A stretch of DNA of 64,000 nucleotides from Hyphomicrobium_A sp036559705. GTDB lineage: Bacteria; Pseudomonadota; Alphaproteobacteria; Rhizobiales; Hyphomicrobiaceae. How positions within the stretch are numbered: position 1 is the first letter of the stretch; the number at the start of each line of letters is the position of its first letter. Where the stretch lies: positions 11,881-75,880 of the forward strand of contig DATBSP010000031.1 of assembly GCA_036559705.1 (NCBI GenBank), written 5' to 3'. The translations under genes and the position numbers were made by a program. The notes under the pieces were generated by a model. The model made no database searches, was not told where the DNA came from, and saw only the letters and a list, made by a program, of their open reading frames with translations. Shown in pieces: positions 26,433 to 33,774 of the stretch.

Positions 26433-26687
26433 CTACTTATGTACGGGACGGACTACGGAGATAATGTTCGTCTGCACGATGCCCTCGACCGGCGAGATTT
26501 TCGCAAGGATCGCCGTGTTGGCTTGGGCGCTGGTCTTGCAGTCTAGCTGGGCAACGATCTTGTCGTCGGCCAGCACGACGACATTGGCGAAATGGCAGTC
26601 GCCGAGCTCGAGGGCCTTCAACGCATCGGCGGTATCGGCGGCATTGGCCGAGCGCAGCAATTCAATGAAGAGATAGACGTTGACCAT
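26433..26687 (-). CDS. Stand-alone Lrp/AsnC-like ligand-binding domain protein
   Basis: 84 residues. It resembles the C-terminal RAM/ligand domain of Lrp/AsnC regulators without the DNA-binding helix-turn-helix: VYLFIELLRSANAADTADAL, then DCHFANVVVLADDKIVAQLD, and an ending IVQTNIISVVRP that matches the usual GV..T.T..V segment. Such stand-alone domains form decamers or modulate full-length regulators. The ATG at 26687 has GGGAG eight bases upstream; the frame extends eight codons further but less convincingly. Assignment is by pattern only. Confidence 0.6.
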   Translation of the reverse strand: MVNVYLFIELLRSANAADTADALKALELGDCHFANVVVLADDKIVAQLDCKTSAQANTAILAKISPVEGIVQTNIISVVRPVHK

Positions 26688-26794
26688 AATCTCACTCCCG
26701 GCCGGCGGCACTTAAGTGCCCTGCACGGTTAACGTGCACGGACCGCGTCGGATCCGCGCGACGGAGCGAAACGCGGTTTTCCAGGCTAGCGTCG

Positions 26795-26965
26795 TCAGCC
26801 TTCGGCGGCGGTCTTGGCACCGCGCCTCAGACCGGAGAGCTTCTTCAAGCGCTTGCGGGCACCGGCGGTGTTGCCCTGGATGCGTGTCTTTGTGGTCCGC
26901 GCAATGGCGCGCTTGGCCTTTTTCTTGCGGGTCTCGACGTTGCGGAGGCTGCGTGTGCTGCTCAT
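26795..26965 (-). CDS. Small highly basic protein
   Basis: 56 residues, about one third Lys or Arg, with MSSTRSLRNVETRKKKAKRA at the start and GARKRLKKLSGLRRGAK near the end. The composition suggests nucleic-acid or ribosome binding. GTGAAGG lies just before the ATG at 26965. I do not recognise a named family. It is on the same strand as the Lrp-like domain gene, about 107 bases upstream of it. Confidence 0.55.
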   Translation of the reverse strand: MSSTRSLRNVETRKKKAKRAIARTTKTRIQGNTAGARKRLKKLSGLRRGAKTAAEG

Positions 26966-27074
26966 TGCCTTCACCAAAATGAGGGGTTGGCGCTTGCAGC
27001 CGCGGCGGCCCTCGAAGCGCGAAGCGGCTCGTCTAGGTCATCTTGGCGCGGCGCGCAAGGGCCACGTCGAGTGG

Positions 27075-27092
27075 TTGACATAAAACCGTAAC
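27075..27092 (+). promoter_or_regulatory. Degenerate Pho-box-like sequence / TTGACA before btaA
   Basis: TTGACAT-AAAA-CCGTAAC has the 7-4-7 spacing of a PhoB site (CTGTCAT-N4-CTGTCAT) and matches 9 of 14 positions; the same bases include a perfect TTGACA -35-like hexamer, but no good -10 follows. It lies about 75-90 bases before the betaine-lipid gene, whose relatives are induced by phosphate starvation. The match is weak and could be chance. Confidence 0.25.
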
Positions 27093-27163
27093 AAGACTCC
27101 CTTAGCCGAACCGGTCGTACGCCAAGCGGCGTAAGCGCCGCCAAAAACGGCAAATGGGGAAGC

Positions 27164-28426
27164 ATGGCCTCAACTCAGGACGCCATCGCTGCTGAGGAAG
27201 CTCCTCTGCGGCGCCAACGCAACAAGCGCCTGCGCCAGGCGGTACATCGCCACAAGGCGGTGACGCGGCAGGGCATCCAGGAGCGGCTATTCACCCTCGC
27301 TTTCAGCGGTCTAGTCTATCCGCAGATCTGGGAAGACCCGGTTCTCGATCTCGAGGCACTGAGCCTCAAGGAGGGTGAGCGCCTCGTCGCTATCGCCTCA
27401 GGCGGTTGCAATGTGCTGAGCTACCTCGCTGCAGCGCCGATTTCGGTCACTGCTATCGACCTCAACCCGGCACACGTCGCCCTCAATAAACTGAAGTTGG
27501 CGGCGCTCGCGCACCTTCCAGACTACGCCGCGTTCCGCACTTTCTTTGCCGACGCCAACCGCAAGCAGAACATTGAAGCCTACTTCGATTACCTTTGCCC
27601 GCATCTCGACGCGGCAACCCGCAAATACTGGGAATCGCGTGACCGCGTCGGCCGCCGCCGCATCGGCTACTTCGGCTCTAACGTTTATCGCCACGGCTTA
27701 CTCGGGAATTTCATCGGCGCTGGGCATCTCCTGGCGCGCGCCCACGGCAAGAACCCGCGCCTCCTCCTGGCCGCGAGGACGCGCGTCGAGCAGCGCCGCA
27801 TTTTCGAGAGCGAGCTCGCGCCGCTGTTCCGCAAGCGCCACATCCGCTGGCTGCTCGACAAGCCGTCGGCACTGTTCGGCCTCGGCATCCCTCCCTCGCA
27901 GTTCACTGCCCTCAAAGGCGACCAAGCAAGCATGGCGGACGTGCTGCTCGCCCGTCTCGAGCGCCTCGCCTGCGACTTCGACTTGAAAGACAATTACTTC
28001 GCCTGGCAGGCCTTCGGACGCCGCTATGCCACGAACGATCGCGCGCCACTGCCGCCCTATCTGCAGCGCGAGAACTTCGCGAGGCTGCGCAAGCGCACCT
28101 CCGACATGACCGTGGTGCACGCCTCGTTCACCGAGCATCTCGCCGCTCAGCCGGCGGCCTCGGTCGACGCCTACGTGCTGCTCGATGCGCAGGACTGGAT
28201 GACCGACGAGCAGCTCGGCGCGCTGTGGAGCGAGATCGTGCGCACGGCAAAGCCCGGGGGGCGCATCATCTTCCGCACTGCTGGCGAGGAAACGATCCTC
28301 CCGGGGCGCGTGCCCGACGCGATTCTGCGACGGTTCTCGTACGACCGCGAGCGTTGCCGCGAGATGACCAGCCGCGATCGTTCATCGATCTATGGCGGCT
28401 TCCATCTCTATACGCTCGCCAGCTGA
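27164..28426 (+). CDS. btaA: Betaine-lipid synthase BtaA (diacylglycerol 3-amino-3-carboxypropyl transferase)
   Basis: 420 residues of the DUF3419/BtaA family. Diagnostic blocks are FTLAFSGLVYPQIWEDPVLD near 45, VAIASGGCNVLSYL (SAM site) near 80, AIDLNPAHVALNKLKL and the C-terminal SSIYGGFHLYTL. BtaA transfers the aminocarboxypropyl group of SAM to diacylglycerol, giving diacylglyceryl-homoserine. The N-terminal ~35 residues are basic and may contact the membrane. The next gene is btaB, 12 bases away, completing the pathway to the phosphorus-free lipid DGTS. Confidence 0.93.
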   Translation: MASTQDAIAAEEAPLRRQRNKRLRQAVHRHKAVTRQGIQERLFTLAFSGLVYPQIWEDPVLDLEALSLKEGERLVAIASGGCNVLSYLAAAPISVTAIDLNPAHVALNKLKLAALAHLPDYAAFRTFFADANRKQNIEAYFDYLCPHLDAATRKYWESRDRVGRRRIGYFGSNVYRHGLLGNFIGAGHLLARAHGKNPRLLLAARTRVEQRRIFESELAPLFRKRHIRWLLDKPSALFGLGIPPSQFTALKGDQASMADVLLARLERLACDFDLKDNYFAWQAFGRRYATNDRAPLPPYLQRENFARLRKRTSDMTVVHASFTEHLAAQPAASVDAYVLLDAQDWMTDEQLGALWSEIVRTAKPGGRIIFRTAGEETILPGRVPDAILRRFSYDRERCREMTSRDRSSIYGGFHLYTLAS

Positions 28427-28438
28427 GGGCAAAAGCGC

Positions 28439-29095
28439 GTGGCCAATTCCGGCGTGTCGGCCGCCCAGCACATGGACGCGATCTACCGCTACCAGCGGTA
28501 TGTCTACGATCTAACGCGCAAATTCTATCTGCTCGGCCGCGATCGGCTCATCGATGAGCTGGCGCCGCCGCGCGCCGGCCGCGTACTCGAGATCGCCTGC
28601 GGCACCGGGCGCAATCTGATCGGCGCCGCGCGCCACTATCCCGAGGCCCGCTTTTACGGCTTCGATATCTCGGAGGCGATGCTCGACACCGCGCGCGCGC
28701 AGGTCCGCAAGGCTGGCCTCGAGCAGCGCATCCGCATAGCCGCGGGCGACGCAACGGACTTTTCCGCCGAGCGACTGTTCGGCGTCGCCGCCTTCGATCG
28801 CATTTTCATCTCCTATGCCTTGTCGATGATCCCACCCTGGCGGCCTGCGCTACAGCACGCGCTGGGCGCACTTGCTCCGGGCGGGCGTCTGCTAATCGTC
28901 GATTTCGGAACGCAGTCGAGGCTGCCGCGCTGGTTCAAGCGCACGTTGCGTGGATGGCTGGCGCAATTCTCGGTCGAGCCGCGCGATGCGCTTGCCGTTG
29001 AGCTGGCGCGTATTGCTGCCATGCCCGGCTTCAGTGTGCGTCACACGCAGCTTTACCGCGGCTATGCCGTCTATGCGGTGATTACCAATAGCTGA
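28439..29095 (+). CDS. btaB: Betaine-lipid N-methyltransferase BtaB
   Basis: 218 residues. It starts at a GTG behind GAGGGCAAAAG and opens with HMDAIYRYQRYVYDLTRKFYL, characteristic of BtaB. The SAM site is VLEIACGTGRNLIGAA near 45, followed by YGFDISEAMLD and SYALSMIPPW. BtaB methylates the amino group of diacylglyceryl-homoserine three times to give DGTS. It forms a two-gene operon with btaA. Confidence 0.92.
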   Translation: MANSGVSAAQHMDAIYRYQRYVYDLTRKFYLLGRDRLIDELAPPRAGRVLEIACGTGRNLIGAARHYPEARFYGFDISEAMLDTARAQVRKAGLEQRIRIAAGDATDFSAERLFGVAAFDRIFISYALSMIPPWRPALQHALGALAPGGRLLIVDFGTQSRLPRWFKRTLRGWLAQFSVEPRDALAVELARIAAMPGFSVRHTQLYRGYAVYAVITNS

Positions 29096-29101
29096 GCGCC
29101 G

Positions 29102-29620
29102 TCAGTGGTGCGTCAGCCACTTGAGCCCGTAAAAACTCGGCGCGATGACGCCGGCGGCCCAGATGAACGCCGACGTCACGTTGGCGATCTGAAACGCGAG
29201 ATGCGGCATCGCCGCCATGCCGGCGATGACCGGGATGACGGCGCGCACGGGCCCGAAAAAGTGCCCGAGGAATACGCCGAAGATCCCATACTTCTCGAAA
29301 AACACTTCGCCCCGCTGCATCATGTTCGGGTAGTCGCGGAAGGGCCAGAAGCTGGTGATCTGATCCTTGAAATAGAACCCCAGCCAATAGGAGAGGGCAT
29401 AGCCGAGCGAGCCGCCGAGCCAAGCAGCAAAGACGACGGTCCATACGTCGATGCCGCTCGCCCCAAGCAGTCCGCCGATGGCGACGAGGATCACGGTCGA
29501 GGGCAGGAACAGCGACACGAAGGCCAGGCTTTCGCCAAACGCGAGCAGGAATGCGACCGGGGCCGCCCACGCCTGGTTGGCCTGCACGAAAGCAACGATC
29601 GCATCGATGTAGGGCTGCAT
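29102..29620 (-). CDS. DedA family membrane protein
   Basis: 172 residues, at the short end for DedA/VTT proteins. It has the amphipathic re-entrant region FGESLAFVSLFLPSTVILVA with the acidic residue, and the family signature FFEKYGIFGVFLGHFFGPVRAVIPVIAGMA near 105-135, including the conserved G-x-F-x-R-pattern arginine. DedA proteins are linked to lipid scrambling or undecaprenyl phosphate recycling and to proton-motive-force homeostasis. The gene converges on btaB with only 6 bases between stops. Confidence 0.88.
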   Translation of the reverse strand: MQPYIDAIVAFVQANQAWAAPVAFLLAFGESLAFVSLFLPSTVILVAIGGLLGASGIDVWTVVFAAWLGGSLGYALSYWLGFYFKDQITSFWPFRDYPNMMQRGEVFFEKYGIFGVFLGHFFGPVRAVIPVIAGMAAMPHLAFQIANVTSAFIWAAGVIAPSFYGLKWLTHH

Positions 29621-29666
29621 ATAGCTACGCGTCTTTCTTACAATGGCGGAAGTCGAGAGGCGCGGC

Positions 29667-30107
29667 TCATGCTTTGCGGCACCGGCGCTTGATCTCGGCG
29701 GCCAGTTCGCGCGACACTTCGCCCGCCAGCATGATGCCGCGCGAGACTTGCGCGGGCGTCAGATTGCCCGCTCCGCGCAGAACCCCGGGGGCGCGGTCGG
29801 CCTCGTTCTTGCCGTGAGCGAGCTCATCACAGGTGAGATCTTTCTTCTTGCTCTTCAGGGCGAACAGGCGGACGCCGGAGGCATAGGCCTCGGCCGGGGC
29901 ATGGGCTTTCACCCAGGTGCGGTCCTGGTCGTCCACAAGGTAGCGCAGCGTTCGCTGCCGTTTGGCCACGCAGTCGGTCGAGTCATCGACGCAGGTGAGG
30001 CCTGAGTTTGACCCAGTGGAGACATTGGGACCGGTACAACCCACAGGCGCGACGGGGGCAAAAAGCAAAAGCAGGACCGGCAGGTTCCGGCGGCGGTAGA
30101 GAATCAT
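29667..30107 (-). CDS. Conserved hypothetical secreted protein, possible lipoprotein
   Basis: 146 residues. A hydrophobic N-terminus (LPVLLLLFAPVAPVGC) ends in Gly-Cys, a possible but imperfect lipobox. The mature part has CVDDSTDCVAKRQRTLRYLVDD, with paired cysteines, and DLTCDELAHG followed by LTPAQVSRGIMLAGEVSREL. I have seen this pattern in hypothetical proteins of Hyphomicrobiales but know no function. It is divergent from the quinone oxidoreductase gene. Confidence 0.72.
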   Translation of the reverse strand: MILYRRRNLPVLLLLFAPVAPVGCTGPNVSTGSNSGLTCVDDSTDCVAKRQRTLRYLVDDQDRTWVKAHAPAEAYASGVRLFALKSKKKDLTCDELAHGKNEADRAPGVLRGAGNLTPAQVSRGIMLAGEVSRELAAEIKRRCRKA

Positions 30108-30203
30108 TCTCGCTCCCTTGTCGGCGCGCCGTTACAGCCCGTAGAAGGCTCCCAAGGCGACGTCAAGGCGAAACGGGCGGCCGCCACGAGGAAAGGTCTC
30201 AGC

Positions 30204-31178
30204 ATGGCGCACGCAATCCGCATCCACGCTCCCGGCGGCTCGGAAGTGCTGAAATGGGAGGCGATCGAGGTCGGGGAGCCGGGTCTGGGAGAAGTGCGGT
30301 TGCGCCAAAATGCCGTGGGCCTCAACTACATCGACGTCTATCACCGCAGCGGGCTCTACAAGCTAGCGGAGTTCCCGGCCATTATCGGCATGGAAGGCGC
30401 TGGGACGGTCGAAGCCGTCGGCCCGGGCGTGACCGAATTGAAGGTCGGCGACCGCGTCGCCTATGCCGGTGTCCTCGGCGCCTATGCCGACGAGCGGCTG
30501 ATCCCCGCTGACCGCCTCGTCAAGCTGCCCGATAGCATCGACGACATTACCGCTGCCGCTATGATGCTACAGGGCATGACGGCCCGCTACCTGTTGCGCG
30601 AGACCTATCGCTGCGCACCCGAGACCGTGCTGCTGTTCCACGCCGCGGCGGGCGGCGTCGGTCTCATCGTCTGCCAGTGGGCGAAGGAGATCGGCGCGGC
30701 GATGATCGGCACCGTCGGCTCGGAGGAGAAGGCCCAGCTCGCCAAGGCGGCCGGCTGCACCCACGTGATCAACTACCGCGCCGAGGACTATGTAGCGCGT
30801 GTGCGCGAGATCACCGGCGGCGTTGGCTGTGACGTCGTCTATGACGGGGTCGGCAAGGATACCTTTCCTTCATCGCTCGACTGTCTGAAGCCGAGGGGCT
30901 TGTGGGTCAGCTTCGGCAATGCCTCGGGGCCGGTGCCGCCGTTCGACCTGCAGATCCTTTCGGCCAAGGGCTCTCTCTATGCGACCCGCCCGACGGTCAT
31001 GACCTACACGGCGCGGCGCGAGGACCTCCTTGCCAACGCAAAGGAGCTTTTCGAGGTGGTTGGCAGTGGCGCCGTCGAGATCGCGGCAAGCCGCACCTAT
31101 CCGCTACGTGAAGCGGCTCAGGCTCACGGCGACTTGGAAGCGCGCAAGACCACCGGATCAATCGTTCTCATCCCTTGA
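30204..31178 (+). CDS. NADPH:quinone oxidoreductase
   Basis: 324 residues of the zinc-free medium-chain dehydrogenase family (QOR). NYIDVYHRSGLYKL near 45 is the typical substrate-side block, and LFHAAAGGVGLIVCQWAK near 145 is the nucleotide-binding loop (A-x-x-G-V-G), with DVVYDGVGKDTF and a closing GSIVLIP. No zinc-binding cysteines are present. It reduces quinones by one electron with NADPH in characterised relatives. The ATG follows AGGAAAGG. Confidence 0.92.
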   Translation: MAHAIRIHAPGGSEVLKWEAIEVGEPGLGEVRLRQNAVGLNYIDVYHRSGLYKLAEFPAIIGMEGAGTVEAVGPGVTELKVGDRVAYAGVLGAYADERLIPADRLVKLPDSIDDITAAAMMLQGMTARYLLRETYRCAPETVLLFHAAAGGVGLIVCQWAKEIGAAMIGTVGSEEKAQLAKAAGCTHVINYRAEDYVARVREITGGVGCDVVYDGVGKDTFPSSLDCLKPRGLWVSFGNASGPVPPFDLQILSAKGSLYATRPTVMTYTARREDLLANAKELFEVVGSGAVEIAASRTYPLREAAQAHGDLEARKTTGSIVLIP

Positions 31179-31417
31179 TATCCGGGCAACCGCCGCCTTC
31201 TGCGGCTATGGTTAGCCGCCGGTAACCATGTTCGTGAAGAGGTGATTGCGACGTGCGCAGAAGCGACCCGTTTGCGCCGATTTGATGCGCATTTCGGGCG
31301 CCCGTTCACATCTCGACGCTTTGGCCATTTACCAGTTCTCATAAGCTCACTGACATCCTTGTTTCAGCGCTCGAGCGGGCATTCCGCCGGCATGTATGGC
31401 GTACGGGCGGGACTGTC

Positions 31418-31687
31418 ATGGCACGTTTAGAACTATCGTCTCACGGTATTGAGGAGAGCACCGACTACGGCTCGACGCCGGATGCTCTTTTCCAACTCGG
31501 CCTTATGTATTGCGTAGGCCGGGATGTGGAACTCGATCTGGTCCAGGCGCACAAGTGGTTCAATCTCGCGGCGATGCGCGGCAATGATGACGCGAAGCGC
31601 TACCGGTTCGAGATTTCCCGCGAGATGTCGAAACCGCAGATATCGCGCGCACAGCGTCTCGCCCGCGAGTGGATCGCCACGCAATAA
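31418..31687 (+). CDS. Small Sel1-like repeat protein
   Basis: 89 residues holding one Sel1-like repeat: ALFQLGLMYCVGRDVELDLVQAHKWFNLAAMRGNDDAKRYR. The C-terminal helix ISREMSKPQISRAQRLAREW is the common ending of short Sel1 proteins in Hyphomicrobiales. These helical repeats mediate protein contacts. The ATG at 31418 follows GGCGGGA. A 239-base non-coding stretch, in which I see nothing definite, separates it from the oxidoreductase gene upstream. Confidence 0.8.
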   Translation: MARLELSSHGIEESTDYGSTPDALFQLGLMYCVGRDVELDLVQAHKWFNLAAMRGNDDAKRYRFEISREMSKPQISRAQRLAREWIATQ

Positions 31688-31708
31688 TCGATTGTTGTGG
31701 ACAGGAGC

Positions 31709-32293
31709 TCAGCAGTCGCCGAACAGCGAGGCGACGCAGTTCCACGTCTTCTTCATGGCGTTGCCGACCGCGTTGCCGGTCTCGGTGACGGCCTCACCGG
31801 TCTTCTTGGCAAAATTCTCCACCGCGTTCGGCTTCGCCTCCTCCGGCGCCCCCGGCGCTTGCGGATCGTGCGGCACGGCCTGCTGTTGATCAGGCGGGGG
31901 CAACGGCGCGGGTGCATACTCCTTGGCCGGGGCCAGGGGCGCCAAGGGTGCCGCCGGCGGTGCCGGTTGCATCGGACGCGCGGCCGGCGTCTCGGCCAAG
32001 GGAGCCCCACCAGGATCGCCGGGCGGGAACATCACAGTGCGCGTTTCTCCGGGGCACGGCGTCGCCTGGCCGCGGGCGGCGCTACAGCTCGCATGCCCGC
32101 CGGCTTTGGCAATCTCGGTGATGCAAAGGAACTGTCCGCGCGAGGCGCGAGCCGCCATGGGCGCGTCGCCGCCGATGAGGCAGCGGTAACTCGCATCGGG
32201 TCCGGTACACGTGACGCAGTATTCCTGCGCCATTGCGCCCGCGGCGAGGGTGCAGATCAACGTCGCCGCGATCAGAGAAAACCGCAAGTGCAT
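31709..32293 (-). CDS. Secreted Cys- and Pro-rich hypothetical protein
   Basis: 194 residues from the ATG at 32293. A signal peptide (MHLRFSLIAATLICTLAAGA, cleavage likely after AMA) is followed by a domain with paired cysteines (EYCVTCTGPDASYRCLIGG, FLCITEIAKAGGHASC), a proline/alanine-rich linker of ~60 residues and a helical C-terminus with NFAKKTGEAVTETGNAVGNA and Cys near the end. Likely an oxidising-compartment protein. Function unknown. The frame extends 15 codons upstream to 32338. Confidence 0.75.
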   Translation of the reverse strand: MHLRFSLIAATLICTLAAGAMAQEYCVTCTGPDASYRCLIGGDAPMAARASRGQFLCITEIAKAGGHASCSAARGQATPCPGETRTVMFPPGDPGGAPLAETPAARPMQPAPPAAPLAPLAPAKEYAPAPLPPPDQQQAVPHDPQAPGAPEEAKPNAVENFAKKTGEAVTETGNAVGNAMKKTWNCVASLFGDC

Positions 32294-32460
32294 GCGAGCC
32301 CACCCTACGGGACCGGCCGTTGCGGCCTTGTCTCCCAACTGGCTGGGAAACGATGCGGCCGTGGGTGATAGGCGTCAAGGCCGATGGTGGAAGCACGGCG
32401 GATGCGGGGCTCGCACGGCTTGCAATCGGGCCACCCCCCCTCTATTAGGGCTCCTCCGGA

Positions 32461-32554
32461 GGAGACGTGGCCGAGAGGCTGAAGGCGGCGGTTTGCTAAA
32501 CCGTTATACGCTTGTAAAGGCGTATCGAGGGTTCGAATCCCTCCGTCTCCGCCA
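32461..32554 (+). tRNA. tRNA-Ser (GCU)
   Basis: The acceptor stem GGAGACG/CGTCTCC pairs fully, the discriminator is G and CCA is encoded at 32552-32554. The anticodon loop TTGCTAA gives GCT at 32495-32497, reading AGC and AGU. A long variable arm (ATACGC...GCGTAT) and the T arm GAGGGTTCGAATCCCTC confirm a class II serine tRNA. A perfect palindrome CTCCTCCGGAGGAG (32451-32464) spans the mature 5' end. No integrase or duplicated tRNA end is seen nearby. Confidence 0.96.
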
Positions 32555-32615
32555 CCCCTCAGAAATCAATAATCTGAAACAGGCTGAACGCTTGGCACTT
32601 GCGTGCCAGTCGAAC

Positions 32616-32708
32616 TCACTCGTCGGAGGCGACGTAGAGTTCTCCGTCCCGCCAGGAAAACTGATGCGCTTTGGGGTCTGCCAAAAGTGCGGCGAGGGCT
32701 TCAAGCAT
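32616..32708 (-). CDS. 30-residue micro-ORF with strong ribosome site
   Basis: The frame reads MLEALAALLADPKAHQFSWR then DGELYVASDE and stops. AGGAG lies seven bases before the ATG, and the composition is protein-like: an amphipathic helix followed by a Trp/Tyr-containing segment. It is too short for most gene callers. It faces the 3' end of tRNA-Ser. No family recognised. It may be a real micro-protein or a leader peptide; nothing obvious follows it on this strand before the tRNA. Confidence 0.4.
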   Translation of the reverse strand: MLEALAALLADPKAHQFSWRDGELYVASDE

Positions 32709-32908
32709 TGGTTCACTCCTGTGATCTGTGCTGGTGCCCCTTCTTACGCAGCTGCCGTACACGCCGCTGTTCCATAGGGAACCCATCGCCGACCTGGAGC
32801 CAAACGCGTACCCGGCGCATGCCGCCACGTGATGGCCACACGCTGGCCCCGCTATCGGCTTATGAATCGGCTTGTATCGTTGGCAGGCGGGTCGCTGCAT
32901 CGGGGGGA

Positions 32909-33274
32909 ATGATGCTGCTGCTTGATGCTATTGCGTGCGTCATCCTCACCGGGATGATGCTGGTTCCGATCGTCAACCTAATTGCGGGGGCAATCCTGGG
33001 AGCAGCGCTGGGCGGAGCGCCCGGCGGCGTCGTGGGGTTCCTGTTTGCCATCATCGTGACAGTTGCCGAGAAGGTGGTCGCCGACCGCCTCGGCTGGTTC
33101 GAGTTGCAAGGCGATTGTGACGATGCCGTCGTCGGAGATATCCAACAGATGCCGGTTTTAAGCCAGGGCATGCAACGGCATTTGCTGAGGCGACGAGTGT
33201 TCGGTTCGCCAAAAGTGCGCCGTCGGCCCGCCGGGTTGCCGACTTCCGTCAACTACGGGCAATCCTTGCACTAA
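32909..33274 (+). CDS. Small hypothetical membrane protein
   Basis: 121 residues. GGGGGGA directly precedes a double ATG. Residues 2-52 form two glycine-rich hydrophobic segments (LDAIACVILTGMMLVPIVNL and AILGAALGGAPGGVVGFLFA), then a hydrophilic, later Arg-rich tail. The tail has weaker coding character than the membrane part, so the 3' half may be drifted. No family recognised. Confidence 0.5.
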   Translation: MMLLLDAIACVILTGMMLVPIVNLIAGAILGAALGGAPGGVVGFLFAIIVTVAEKVVADRLGWFELQGDCDDAVVGDIQQMPVLSQGMQRHLLRRRVFGSPKVRRRPAGLPTSVNYGQSLH

Positions 33275-33432
33275 TAGCCGCACTCGATTGAACGGCAGTT
33301 GTTCTTCACGATCGATTGTCCGCCGGCGGCCTGGACCATCGCGTGCGGGGATCCATATATTCGCTGCAAGTGATGCCGGCGCCGCGGCAACTTTCCGTGT
33401 CGGGGTGCGTTGGTTTGTAAAGGAGTAAACCG

Positions 33433-33693
33433 ATGAGCATGTTGAGAGTGGCGGCACTGGGATTTGCCGCGTTGGCAGTGGTTGCCCCGACAGCGGTGTC
33501 GGCGGATTCCTACTGGGAGGTCGAGGCGGCGCGGGCCAATGCGAGAGCCGGTGGCCCGACCAACGCGCGCGACGCCGAGTTGCTCACTCGGTATGGCTGC
33601 CTGAGCGGCACGCGCAGCGCCTTCTGCGAGCGCCAGGCCGGCTATCCGGTACCGCGCCGCTATTACCGCGCCTCGCGCCGCTACGCACGCTAG
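33433..33693 (+). CDS. Small secreted hypothetical protein
   Basis: 86 residues. AAAGGAG lies seven bases before the ATG. A signal peptide (MSMLRVAALGFAALAVVAPT, cleavage after VSA) precedes a mature part with two cysteines (YGCLSGTRSAFCERQ), which could form a disulfide, and a Tyr/Arg-rich C-terminus (RRYYRASRRYAR) that may bind anionic surface polymers. Function unknown. A terminator hairpin follows. Confidence 0.7.
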   Translation: MSMLRVAALGFAALAVVAPTAVSADSYWEVEAARANARAGGPTNARDAELLTRYGCLSGTRSAFCERQAGYPVPRRYYRASRRYAR

Positions 33694-33718
33694 ATTGCGA
33701 TCCCGAAGAAAATCAAAA

Positions 33719-33748
33719 CCCCGCCTCGATCGAGGCGGTGTTTTTGTT
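33719..33748. terminator. Bidirectional intrinsic terminator
   Basis: The palindrome CCGCCTCGATCGAGGCGG has an A-rich stretch (AAAATCAAAAC) before it and TGTTTTTGTTT after it, so it can end transcription on both strands. It lies between the convergent secreted-protein gene (stop 33693) and the oxidoreductase gene (stop 33775). Confidence 0.85.
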
Positions 33749-33774
33749 TGTCCTAACGGCGGACGAGCGCGGAT

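Noticed and set aside
32451..32560. Possible integration site at tRNA-Ser
   Set aside because: No integrase, no repeated tRNA 3' end and no foreign-looking genes follow; the palindrome at the tRNA start is better explained as leader structure.
32504..32716. 70-codon minus-strand ORF ending RRRRDSNPRYAFTSV
   Set aside because: Its end is the antisense of tRNA-Ser, a well-known artefact in databases.
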